Assembly: GCA_020881915.1 (NCBI GenBank)
Contig: JAJFPB010000004.1
Span: forward strand, 1,798,001 to 1,862,000
Direction of reading: 5' to 3'
DNA: 64,000 bases
Origin: Paramyrothecium sp. XJ0827
Lineage: Eukaryota; Ascomycota; Sordariomycetes; Hypocreales; Stachybotryaceae
The position numbers and the translations under genes were made by a program. How positions within the stretch are numbered: position 1 is the first letter of the stretch; each line of letters opens with the position of its first letter. The notes beneath the pieces were generated by a model, which did no database searches, was not told the DNA's origin, and saw nothing but the letters and a program-made list of their open reading frames with translations. Positions 46,106 to 56,275 of the stretch are shown piece by piece.

Positions 46106-47442
46106 GTTGTGTGAGACGTGCAAATTCGAAAACAGTCAACGAAATCGAGCTTGATGGGTCGTTAAAATGGACGTGTTTCCGCAAATGTTAGGTAGTGCTG
46201 CTGTGACAGTGCAAGGGGTTGGGGGGATGAGCTGAATTTATTGGGACTCTAGAATTTCTAAAAGGAAGTGCATCAGTCTCAGATGTGAATCGAGCGTGGG
46301 AAAAAAGATAGGCTCGACGCAGCCGCTGGCACCTGCAAGTGTTTGAGCAAGTTTCTTTGGCCCGGGCCAACGAAAGCGGCAGGATAGCGACAAAAGTGCG
46401 CCTCATGCGGGCCGCGTCGAACCATGAGACCTTGTCTGACCACATTTTATCGCACCAGCTCGCATTTGACTTTTCAGCGCGCCGAGGCGAGTCAAACATA
46501 CAATTCTACTTTCACTTCATCCCGGCATGTTGGGTTCCTGTGCCTCCTACCGATGCTGTCATGTTGCATCGTTTGGCGTAACTTACTCTTGAGGTTTGTT
46601 TCCGTGAACATAGTGCTTCGATCGACCACATGAACCAAAACCCAATCGCCCATCGGGGAAGAGAGACAGGATTCACGCACATTTGTGCACGATTGACGAT
46701 GTATCATCTGCAGACCACATGGCTTGATCGAGTGAGCAAGTTTTGCCGGGAACGAGCAGGGATTTGCTCCTGCAATGTGTAGTTGACTGTATGTGCTTAT
46801 CAGAACGTGTGGTCTAGAACTACAGGGTCTTGTTCATCCACAATCACGGAGAATAGACCAAGCCTCGGGCCAATCACTTTGACATTTTGATTGCGCTCGA
46901 GGATTCACATAATGGATATCATGGGAGGTCGTTGCATGTGCACCAGGTGGTACGACGGAGTCCATGCGAGCCGCAGAGAACCCCACATAGACTGGCTGGG
47001 GAATAGGAAAAAGGGCCCCCTTCGATATTCAGCTGCGGCATAGGTAGTGGGAACATACGGTAGCTGTAGCTGTACTGCGAACACTACTCGGGGCGAGCGG
47101 TGGTCCCAAGTACGCATTCAGCTTGCACCACATGGCTGTTGTCGAAGTCCTCAACCAGATGAACTGGAATGGAGTGGCACGGTGTTGGAGGACAGCCACA
47201 GGGATGAGCCACACCCGCTAATCGGCACTTCGGGTAAACCATTCTTGCGTAACCTGGATTCGAATTCTGTACCTGAGCCAGATGGCGCGCCTAGTGTATG
47301 CCTGAGGCAGAATTCCACACCTTCGGAAGCTCTAACCATTGAGAGGAAAAAGGCTCGTCTGTAGCATCAGACCTCGAAGCACCTCGCTATACCGCATCAA
47401 TCCCGACATAACCCCCCGTCGACTCCCACAAACACCGTCATC
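46106..47442. promoter_or_regulatory. Divergent promoter CTR transporter / atp18
   Basis: This 1.3-kb spacer contains TGAGCAAG at 46344-46351 and 46733-46740 and TTTGCTC at 46763-46769. Read in one direction, these are CTTGCTCA twice and TTTGCTCC once, close to the yeast Mac1 copper-response element TTTGC(T/G)CA. Whether this fungus uses that element is inference. No gene is seen. Confidence 0.45.
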
Positions 47443-47856
47443 ATGTCTTGGTTCGGCGTCCAACCCCTCAAGAAGTTCCCGGCTCCCTTCCGTACGTTCA
47501 ATCCTTCGGCACCAGTGCGTGGTGCCACCCGAAACGACCCGACTAACCTCCTGTCGATAGTGAAGCCTTACTGGCCCTTCTTCGCTGCCGGTACGTGAAG
47601 CGTGACGAGGCGCACGGAGAGCGCTACCCCGAGCCATCGAGCTGAGACGAATTGGGACCTCACGGACGGGAATTGACTTGTGCTGCAGGTGTTGTCATCC
47701 TCTACGGCGTCAACTCTGCCCAGAACGCCATGATGGCCTGTACGAGACCCCCGCCGAATCGCTCCGACTTGAGCACTGGAGCTAACGAGACCAATAGCCG
47801 ACGAGTGGAAGAACGACCCCCGAAACACCAAGACCAAGTCTGCCGGTGCCCACTAA
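47443..47856 (+). CDS. atp18: Mitochondrial ATP synthase subunit J (Atp18), four exons
   Basis: Exons 47443-47491, 47561-47590, 47689-47739 and 47798-47856 encode 62 residues. Subunit i/j is a small single-span protein of the Fo sector in the inner membrane. The mature features match yeast Atp18: LKKFPAPFLKPYWPFFAAG, then a membrane segment (VVILYGVNSAQNAMM) and the conserved NDPRNTK near the C terminus. Donors are GTACGT, GTACGT and GTACGA, with acceptors ATAG, GCAG and ATAG. Exon 2 is only 30 bases. Each junction is in phase 1, and all are needed to assemble the signature. The starting ATG is the first after a C-rich leader. Confidence 0.93.
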
Positions 47857-48524
47857 GGTGTTGTGATGGTGCGGTGCATTTGGATCATGCGGAAAGCAAG
47901 TACATCTGGTCGGCCCAGGGACGCACGAATGCGTTCCGTGTTAGATGGAACTGTATCATAGACTCGCATTCGGGACGTAATCGACCTACTGCAAAAGAAT
48001 TTGGCAAAGATGCACGATCGCGGCTCCGTGAAGGGATGTTTGAAAACTGGCTCTGGGCTGTGACGGCGGCATTCGGCGGCGCATAGTGCCAGACCGACGA
48101 TGCATTGACTGCCTTTTCCGGACTACACGACAAGCCAAGCGATTATGCCCCAGTGCCCTTCTTGTGTCACAAGTGAATGTGTTGACTACATGTTCTTTTC
48201 CGCCACTACCGTGGTCTTCTGAGTCCCTGATGAACGTCAAGTCCTGTGTCTCAAGCCGCCCAGGTGTTTAGGTCTATCGGCCTAAACTTACGAAAACAAT
48301 GATGTTTTTCTAATCTTGTACTTCGATGTCGTATGTCAATCCTATCAGCAGCGGTGCTTGCTGCTAGGTGAAGTAGTGCATCATCTGGAACTTCTGATGC
48401 CCACGCTAGAAAGGCCATATCTGGATAAAACGCAGAATGACAAATCCACTCACCATCTTCAACAAGGCCTCTCACCGGGTGACTCAGCTATACGCTTCAA
48501 AACACCAATTTAACCCATAAACCA
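47857..48524. promoter_or_regulatory. Spacer atp18 3' flank / FSH hydrolase promoter
   Basis: A 668-bp spacer between two genes on the same strand. I see no gene or repeat. Confidence 0.45.
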
Positions 48525-48614
48525 ATGCAAAGCCTGAGATTGCTTCGCTATAGAACACGGTTTCCATTTTTTTGTCACAGAGCGTCTTTATTCCCCGGCC
48601 CTAGAACTCTCGCC

Positions 48615-49567
48615 ATGTCCACAGCCGCCACCAACGGCGCTCGGCCCGAGAAGCCCAAGAACAATGGAGGCAAGAAGGAAGTCAAGATTCTTATGCTTCA
48701 CGGTACGTCATCTGGGACACGGAGCCTCGTTCCCGCTATGAGCAATCTCATTGAAGCGCTTGGAGCAGTGACTGTGAGCTTCTTGGCATGCGTCACTTGC
48801 TCCCTCGGGTATCTCAGAATGAGTAGCGGAGGGCTAATCGCAGGCATACAGGCTTCACACAGTCAGGGTCTCTCTTCCGCGCAAAGACCCGCGCTGTAGA
48901 AAAGATGCTTGCCAAGACCCTGGCGCCCATATCTCTCCTGCCCGTGCTCATCTACCCAACCGGGCCAAACCGCCTGCTGGCCTCAGACCTGCCCGGCTAC
49001 GAGCCGACTGACAGCGCCGAGACCGGCGAGGAGAACCAGCCCGACACGTGGGCCTGGTTCCGCAAAGACGAGGCATCCGGGGCGTACCGCCTCTTGGACA
49101 AGGGAATGGAGACCATCGCGCAGGCTATCCGCGACGCCGGAGGCATCGACGGCGTGTGTGGTTTCAGCCAGGGCGCCGCCATGACCGGCCTGGTCGCGGC
49201 GGCGCTGGAGCCCGACAGGAAGCTCCCCGAGGGAGAGGAGGGCGACTGGGCGCGGGGTTTGCGAGACGCCAACGGGGGCCAGCCCGCCAAGTTTGCCATT
49301 TCGTACTCGGGGTTCTTCGCGCCTGTGCCTTCGCTCGCCTGGTGCTACGAGCCCAAGATCAAGACGCCCACTCTGCACTACCTGGGCAGCTTGGACACCG
49401 TTGTGGAGGAGAGCCGGAGCCAAGGTTTGATAGACAGATGCGAGAACCCTCTGACCGTGACCCATCCCGGTGGCCATTACGTGCCCGTTTCGAAAGAATG
49501 GGTTATGCCGCTGGCGGGATTCATTAAGCAATATACCGAGAGCGCCAAGACCGACGCAAGAATTTAG
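48615..49567 (+). CDS. FSH1-type serine hydrolase
   Basis: Exons 48615-48702 and 48852-49567 encode 267 residues. FSH proteins are small alpha/beta hydrolases related to human OVCA2; the natural ester substrate is generally unknown. The opening ILMLHGFTQSGSLFRAKT, rebuilt by splicing, is the family oxyanion-loop region. The catalytic triad is visible as Ser135 in GFSQGAA, Asp211 in LGSLDTVV and His238 in HPGGHYVP. The intron (48703-48851) has donor GTACGT and acceptor ATACAG. An in-frame ATG at 48525 would add 30 basic residues without acidic ones, like a mitochondrial presequence. The downstream ATG has the better context (purine at -3), so both forms may be made. Confidence 0.93.
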
Positions 49568-49776
49568 AGCAATGAGGGCAACGGGTTTGCACTCACACTT
49601 TACAGATAGACGGAGCATAGAGAGACACCATGGATGTGAAGAGAGCGCCTAGCGCCAGCATAAGTGTTACATAGCCTCATTTCGAGGATTATCTAACTTT
49701 ATCCGTACAGGTACACCGTTATCCTTCGCGTCCATATCGTCATTTATTTATTCAGCCCATGCGCCGTGTCCTCTAT

Positions 49777-51387
49777 CTATTTTGCACTCGTTGGTTGAAT
49801 CCGCGCCATCATCTCCTCCTTTGTGATGAGATGATCAATCCGCTCAAGTAGCCCAAGCAAACTCTTCATGTTGTGGCTCCATTCGTTGAGAATGTCGTCA
49901 GCGTCCCGAGGCTTGGCGAAGCTAACAATTCGAGCTGGTCGGTCAATCTTTGCGTAGACAGTCTTGGACGTAACAAGCTCGCTGATGTACTTCTCCGTCT
50001 CGTCCTCGGCCAGGTCAAGAAGCTCGGTGAGCCGGTTCATCCGAATCCTAGTATAGTACTTGGCGACGACGCGGACGTTGTGCTCGATCACACGCTTGCG
50101 CAAATCCTTCCATCGCTGGTTCGCCTTCTCATCCGATGACTGACCAGGCTGTGCATCGAAGACGTCCGTGTCGGTCAGGTGGGGACCGAACTTCTTTGCG
50201 ATCTCTGGCCACCTCATCAACTCGTGCACGGTGAAGAGTCGGAGAAGCTCGGCATCTAGCGGAACCTGCGAGTTGCGGGTATCTTTGTGGATGCGGTGAA
50301 GGAGATCATGCTGCTCGTTATCGTACGGCGCAAGAATGACGAAGTAGATGATACGCTGAAGAACCTGCATGTAGGTTAGGGAACTACTCACAAAACACGT
50401 ATTCGTAGTCTTCTTACCGGGTGTAATTTCTTTGGATCCTCTTCAACGGCTTCCGTATCCAGTACTTGACGGTAGTGCTTGCAAACGTCCAAGTACTTAT
50501 CATCATGCTTCGCCAGAATGATTTGTTGTTCGTAGTATTGCAGCTTCAGGTCTGTCGTATCATCGACCACCTCCTCCGGAACGTCCTCACCCCGAGCCTT
50601 CTTCTTCTCGCGTTCCTTTTGCTCCTTCTCCAGCTGTTCGGGCGTCTTCTTGGGCTTTCTAGAGAGGTAGCGTGTGCTGATTTTTCGGCCGAGAATACCA
50701 GCCTGCGTCCAGTCTCCGCTCTCGATGCACAGTGCAACCTGGGCAAGGATGAACTCCGTCTTCTCCCGCCGGCTCATGGATCCAAAGGTCTCGACTTGCA
50801 GCTCGCAAAGAATCTCGGTGGCGGCCTTAAGATCGCCTTGTTCCTTCTTGATGTCGGAGAGTATCTTGGTCACGCGGGCCCGCTCGACTTCGACGAAGAT
50901 CTTGCCCTCCGTTACTGTTCTTAGGGTCTCGATTACTGACAGCTTCGTCTTCAAGTCAGGAGTGTCGTCGAGGAAGCTGACAACGGTCTGGACCATCTTG
51001 GTGATGGCCTGCTTAAGCTGGCTGTGCTTCTTGGAAAGCACCAGCGTCTGTTCGTTCATCAAGCTCCAATCGCCCGCATTTTTACAGAGTGTCACGATCG
51101 TGACCAAGACCCTCGATGTTGATGCTAGGTCCGAAGCCTATGGAGCGGTTAATCGTTACTGCGCGGCCAAGATGTCGAACGAGGCCGTACCTGGCGAGTC
51201 TGTTTCTCAAGCGCCGCGAGCTTCTCAATAGCTCCCTGGAGATTCGTCTGCAAGCAGTCAGCTTCGTCGCAACCAAAAACGACATGACAGCAGCATCGCG
51301 AACCTCTGCCAGCTTCTCAGCTTCCGGAAGCTGCTTGTCAACTTCCTTGGAGAAGTCCTTCTCGGGCTTCAGCGTCGTTTCAGACAT
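49777..51387 (-). CDS. rpn5: 26S proteasome lid subunit Rpn5
   Basis: Exons 51387-51304, 51247-51191, 51137-50418 and 50364-49777 encode 482 residues. Rpn5 (PSMD12) is a PCI-domain scaffold of the 19S regulatory lid. The N terminus MSETTLKPEKDFSKEVDKQ joins to TNLQGAIEKLAALEKQTRQ and then ASDLASTSRVLVTIVTLCK, a perfect family order that validates the short exons. TPR-like helices make up the middle. The PCI domain covers about 330-460 (LLRLFTVHELMRWPEI, RVVAKYYTRIRMNRLTELL), and the last helix carries the family's WSHNMKSLLGLLERIDHLI. Intron 1 uses the unusual donor GTTCGC; the others are GTACGG and GTAAGA. It converges with the FSH hydrolase gene with only 209 bp between stop codons. Confidence 0.96.
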
Positions 51388-52366
51388 GTTGGCGGATTAG
51401 GACTGGTGAGTAGGAAGCAAGGTGACCGTGGCGAAGAGTAGGCTGTGCGACTTTGTGGTGTATGTAGTTGGTGTCAACACAGATGCTTGGTCGATGTCGT
51501 GGGGTGCTCGTGCTCCGGCAGCTGGATCATGGATTAGGCTAACGCAACAGACGCTCTGCCTGGCCATGCCAATCCGTCATTGGGGATCGGAGCTTGAGCG
51601 GAGAAGGAGATATGATAACCCGGGTACATGCTTAGGTAAGAGAACCAACTTGACTCGTCTCACATTATTATATACCTTCTAAATTACATTGCCTACGGGC
51701 TCCAGCTAACTTGTTCAGATGATGCTGCCAATCCATTCACAGGAACCGAATATTGTCTTCATTCTTCAGCGAGAGGAGTAGGTCGGCGCCGGCGCGGTTT
51801 TGGGGAAATGTATTGTCTTCGCGAGTTGGGGGATACAAATGAGGTACCAAGTACCTACCTATCAGCATAAGGCACCAAACGGCGTGAAGAATGTATTTGC
51901 GGCCGGAGAGCAGGAATTGACATGTAGTTGAACCAAACCCACGCTCATCATTTGTTTACGGTCAGGAAATTTCTCACGGCCACTACAAACTCCAAGTCCT
52001 GTGTGGACATGACATGATGCATTAGTGCTTGCGGCAGTGAAGTCGGCATGCAGCTCCAATGCAGGTCGGTTCTAGATTCCCTGTTCACCAGAACACCTGC
52101 AGCGTTGCAGGCATCTGAAGCGCTGTAGGATGATGCTTCGCCTCCCTGAATTCCTTGTGACCACGCCAATCACAATATGGACCAATAACTCCTCATCAAG
52201 CCTCGGCGTAAGAAGCTGACAGGAACTGTGGGCTTTCATTGGTCAGGTTAAAAGCATTCAACCTGGAGCCCCCGGTTCTCACCACCGCGAGGATGAGATT
52301 ATAGGCAGCCAGGGCCTCATTCTGGCGGCATCAGAGCAGAGGAACTGTGGACAACCGATTTCGAAA
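51388..52366. promoter_or_regulatory. Divergent promoter rpn5 / glycine-rich-domain gene
   Basis: A 979-bp spacer. A GGTACC...GTACCTACC element sits near 51843-51860. I did not find a clear proteasome control element (GGTGGCAAA), and no gene is present. Confidence 0.45.
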
Positions 52367-54913
52367 ATGACCCAGGACGGTGAGAACGGTGCCGAAAGAC
52401 TGCCGGCCTACAGCGAGCAGCATGGTCATCTACTTGAGGCCGGCGACATCCAACTGCCCACTCACTTCGGCTCTTTGAACATACCGACCCAGGCTCAATC
52501 AACGCCAACGGCCGATGTTTGCCTGGCGCATTTACGTCTCTTGCATGCCTTTGAGAAGCTGAAACATGCCATTGGTTATCAGGATGGGCTTTGGGACATT
52601 TGGGATAACAGAGCAGCCTCAGCGACCAACTCGATTGATGTTCTAGTCAAGCTACGTGAGAAGCGATGGGCCTTGTACGTAGCGCGAGCGGTCGAGAGGT
52701 ACGAAGCGTGGTGGCGGAGCTTTGTACCAGACATGCTCTTAGAGAAAGACATGATGGCAGGTTCTCAGAATCCAGCTCGGTACGAGGCCTTCCTCGAAGC
52801 GGATCCTGTTGAATGGAGTGCAGATATGCTGCCCCCTCTTGGTGAGTTCACATGTAACAGCATCATGCAATCCATTCTATTGACAGGTTGAGCGTAGATG
52901 TTCTTTTGGTCTGGCATGCACATCTTCTCAACCCTCGATTCTATCTTGAGGTAAGTAGAAGTCAGCCTCTCCAGGCAAAAACTAATGGAAACTTGAAAGG
53001 ATTGTTTAAGATTTGGCCACCGGTCCATTTGGGCTGCTGGACTACCTTGGCATCATATCAATGCAGCTATCGATGAGCAATTTAACTTCTCAGCAGACGC
53101 AGTATGCATAGAAAACTGGGTTGCGAGGACTGGGAGGCATTGGCACAACGCCGAAGACCCGTCAGACAAGGAGACACCATGCTTCGCATGTGGAGCTATT
53201 CTCAAAATTCCCTGGACGACTTGCGGCTTACCTAGAGATTACACCGGAAATAGGTAAAGCTGCCATTTGAATGCGTCGAATTGATGCTGACAAGCTCAGA
53301 CGCCCAGGTTTGGCAGGCCAAGGTTACGGAGATGGCCAGCTAAGCTTCGTCTGCGACAAGTGTGGTCTCAAGCTCACGCACGACAGCCACCGCCTGTACA
53401 AGTTCCGCACAGATGCCCAAGCCCTCGTGGCCCGGGGCAGAGCACTGCCGGGAACGATACTGGATTTGAAGACAGGCCTACCAAAATTGGTCACTTCTGA
53501 GGACGACGACAGACTGTTCCCTAGCCGGCTCATCCAGCGAGGGTTGCTGGTAGAAGTTGTGGAAAAGCTCAAGCCCGGCACGAGTGATGAGCCCTCGATG
53601 ACCATGGTACGCGACATGATCGAGAGAATCACCGGTCCCAAGGGCGATACGAAGACGCTGCAGAATGTGGAAGGGAAAAGGGGCGTCAAAGGCGTAAGAG
53701 ATGCCACGCTCAAGGTCTCGTTGGTAAGCCGTCAACAGACTAGGAGAATGATGGCCAGGTACTGGCAAAACTCGACATTCGCGGCACTGGATCTCAACGG
53801 TGCGGTTATGCGGCAAGGCGTCTTTTCCCAGAAAATGGTCAAGGTCTGTATATGCTGGCCCCTACTCTGTCGGCAATATGCTTTATCTGACTTTCACACA
53901 GATTGACTGGCTGCATAGCCCAGCTAGCCGGGCAACCATGGAGCGGCTACTGGTGAAATACACCCGCTTCATTGACATCATGGCCAAGTATCCAACCGAG
54001 GCGGCTGTTCCGACGCTCGATGTCGATTTGGCGTGGCACACGCACCAGCTGAGCCCTGGTAGCTACCTCAAATATACGTTCGACAAGACGACCACTTTCG
54101 TTGACCACAACGACAAGGTCGACGAGGACAAGCTGAGCACAGCATTTGAGTGGACCTGCAAGGTATACATGGAAAGGTACGGCCAGCCGTACTCGGAGTG
54201 TACGTGCTGGTATTGTGAAAGTATTCGATTCATGAACCTCTCAGGACTTGGCAAGATGTTCCGTTCATCCAAGGAAGAAAAAGGTGAGAGAATGTAAGAT
54301 TCTATGTTGAGTGGTTCGTTATGCTAAGGGTCGCTCAGCTCTCGATCAATGGCACGCCTCCGACGAAGGCTCTCGCGCACCACAGCCTCCATCCGCCGAG
54401 TCTGCTCATCTGTCCAACCACCCGGCCGTCCACACCAACGAGTCCGTCGCCCGCCGTGCGCACACCCGCACCATGCGCCTGCTACACCACAACAAGCTGA
54501 ACGAAGCGCACGTCAAGGCGCAGAAGAAAGCCACCAAGAGTCTCTCCACCGCCGGCAGGAGCCGCATGGGCCCGCGGGGCGAAGACGCCACCGGCTTCTG
54601 GGGCAAATCGTTCCCCGCCGAAGGCCCTGCCGCCAGCACCTTGGCGGCCGTGACGACGGCCGTCATGTATGCGAATCCTCCGGGGACAGTCGAAGCCGGC
54701 CCCAAAGCGGTCGGCTCATGTGCCGCAGGGACCTGTGGCGGATCGAGCGGTTGCGGCAGCGAGACGCTGGGAATTTGCACCGCGGGTTGCACAGGGGTGA
54801 GTTTGCCAGCTGTTCCTGCTTTCTCCTTTATCTTCCTCCGTTATGCACCTATATACTAACAGAATACCTTGCAGAGTGGGATATTCAATGGAGGGGGCTG
54901 CATGCAGCTATGA
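52367..54913 (+). CDS. Glycine-rich domain-containing protein (GRDP-like)
   Basis: Seven exons, 52367-52841, 52898-52950, 53000-53253, 53300-53843, 53902-54283, 54339-54796 and 54875-54913, encode 734 residues. The protein belongs to the family of plant and fungal glycine-rich domain proteins; its biochemical function is unknown. Two copies of the family motif occur: VWHAHLLNPR (about 163) and AWHTHQLSPGSY (about 486). A CxxC pair (CFACG) and FVCDKCG suggest a small metal site in the middle. CTCWYCE lies after the second motif. The C terminus is short, Gly- and Cys-rich (CAAGTCGGSSGCGSETLG, GGGCMQL). Introns are 46-78 nt; intron 4 has donor GTCTGT. All junctions keep frame and restore family motifs, for example LLNPRFYLE joined to DCLRFGHRSIW. 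Confidence 0.87.
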
Positions 54914-55410
54914 AATCGTACAAGAGCTTACAACATCGGAAGTTTCTTAATGCCGATAGTGTTGCTTTCTTTTGCTAGAAGCAAACATATCGATTGTCGG
55001 GACTTAGATCTCGTCAAGCACAAACTGTGATTCCTCGATCAGCGGATCCTGTGAGACGCTGACCTCACAATGACGAAATTGTCAAGCATGTTCAAGAGTA
55101 TATTCTGTCAATCACATTGTATGTGCGTGTCTTGTACCGCATGTACTGGTTGACATGAAACATTCATTGTTTGATAGATGCTATTGTGATTGATATGCTT
55201 TTGGTATAAACGTGTTGAAACCATGACGTAAGAAAGCCAGACGTCAAACAAACCCAGGCAGATATTGCAAACCATGCACAAATAGTAGCCCGATAGTAAT
55301 ATAAATTTTACTGATGCCCCCCAAAGTCGTTCCGGGGTGGTACTTTTATGTAGGCTCCAACACAGCCTAAAGCGAGCAACAAATCCCGTTCTGCCAGGAT
55401 CTCCTCATCC
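54914..55410. other. Convergent 3' spacer
   Basis: A 497-bp AT-richer spacer between two convergent genes. I see nothing else in it. Confidence 0.5.
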
Positions 55411-56275
55411 TTAAGCCATGCTGTATCGCCGAAGCTCTGTTTTCGCATTGGCCATTGCTTTCTCCGGCTCACGAACGTGACATGAGCAATCTGGCTTCGG
55501 CTCACCGAAGTGAAACGCCTCCAAGCTTGGGAATCGCGAGCCGGGCGAGCCAGGCGGGTTATCGGAGAAGAGCGAAATACTCGGTTTTTTAAGAACATCC
55601 GACTCGTCATATGTTTGTACGGTAACGGCCGAGCTGACCGAGGGATGGCGGCCATTGGCGTCTTCCTCGGGAAGAAGATGGTCCTGTTCCTGGCGTCTGG
55701 CCTTTCTGCGACGACGGTACATCAAGCAAACAAACAAAGCAAGTCCGTAAACGCCGAGAAGCGCAACGATGGGGATACCGACGGGCGCCGCCCAGTGGAA
55801 GCCATTGTTCCGCTTTCAACCCCCCTTAGTTAGCAAGTTGAGCACGACAACTGCAGGAAACACTCTATGCATACCGGGACTATTGGCCTCCAAGGTGGGG
55901 AAATCGTCCATCTTGGCTCTCCCACACCCGGCGACGTCAGCCAAAACGCGTAAAGGTCATTATTCAGATCCTTCGGAGTCCAAATGCATGATTCTGATGA
56001 TGTGGTGTCTTGAGAGGTTGTCAATGTGCTGATCCCGAAAGATGAAAGGCAAGAGACGCACCAGTTAAATTTGACACAAGCTCATACGTGATGAGCCCAT
56101 TTTCTGGATAGACTACTCGGAATAGTCCGAGCTCCGCCGTCCCACCGAGAGACTCATTCCAATACAGAGCGAAAGGCTCTCCGTTCACAATGCTGCCATT
56201 CCACCCTTGGTTTGTGAAGCGTAGGCCGTGATCCTCAGCGTCCGAGGTAAGAGCGACGTTTGGGTCGCGTACCAT
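55411..56275 (-). CDS. Single-pass membrane protein with Thr/Ser-type ectodomain, function unknown
   Basis: Exons 56275-56062, 56008-55875 and 55812-55411 encode 249 residues. The ectodomain holds GEPFALYWNESLGGTAELGLF and CIWTPKDLNNDLYAFWLTS. This resembles the beta-sandwich ectodomains seen before a membrane helix in many Pezizomycotina proteins. The membrane segment is at about 124-146 (GIPIVALLGVYGLALFVCLM), followed by RRRRKARR and a Ser/Pro-rich cytosolic tail of about 100 residues. No signal peptide is present at this ATG and an in-frame TAG lies three codons upstream, so a 5' exon may be missing. Intron 1 has donor GTGCGT and intron 2 GTATGC with a CTAAC branch. I do not recognise a named family. 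Confidence 0.72.
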
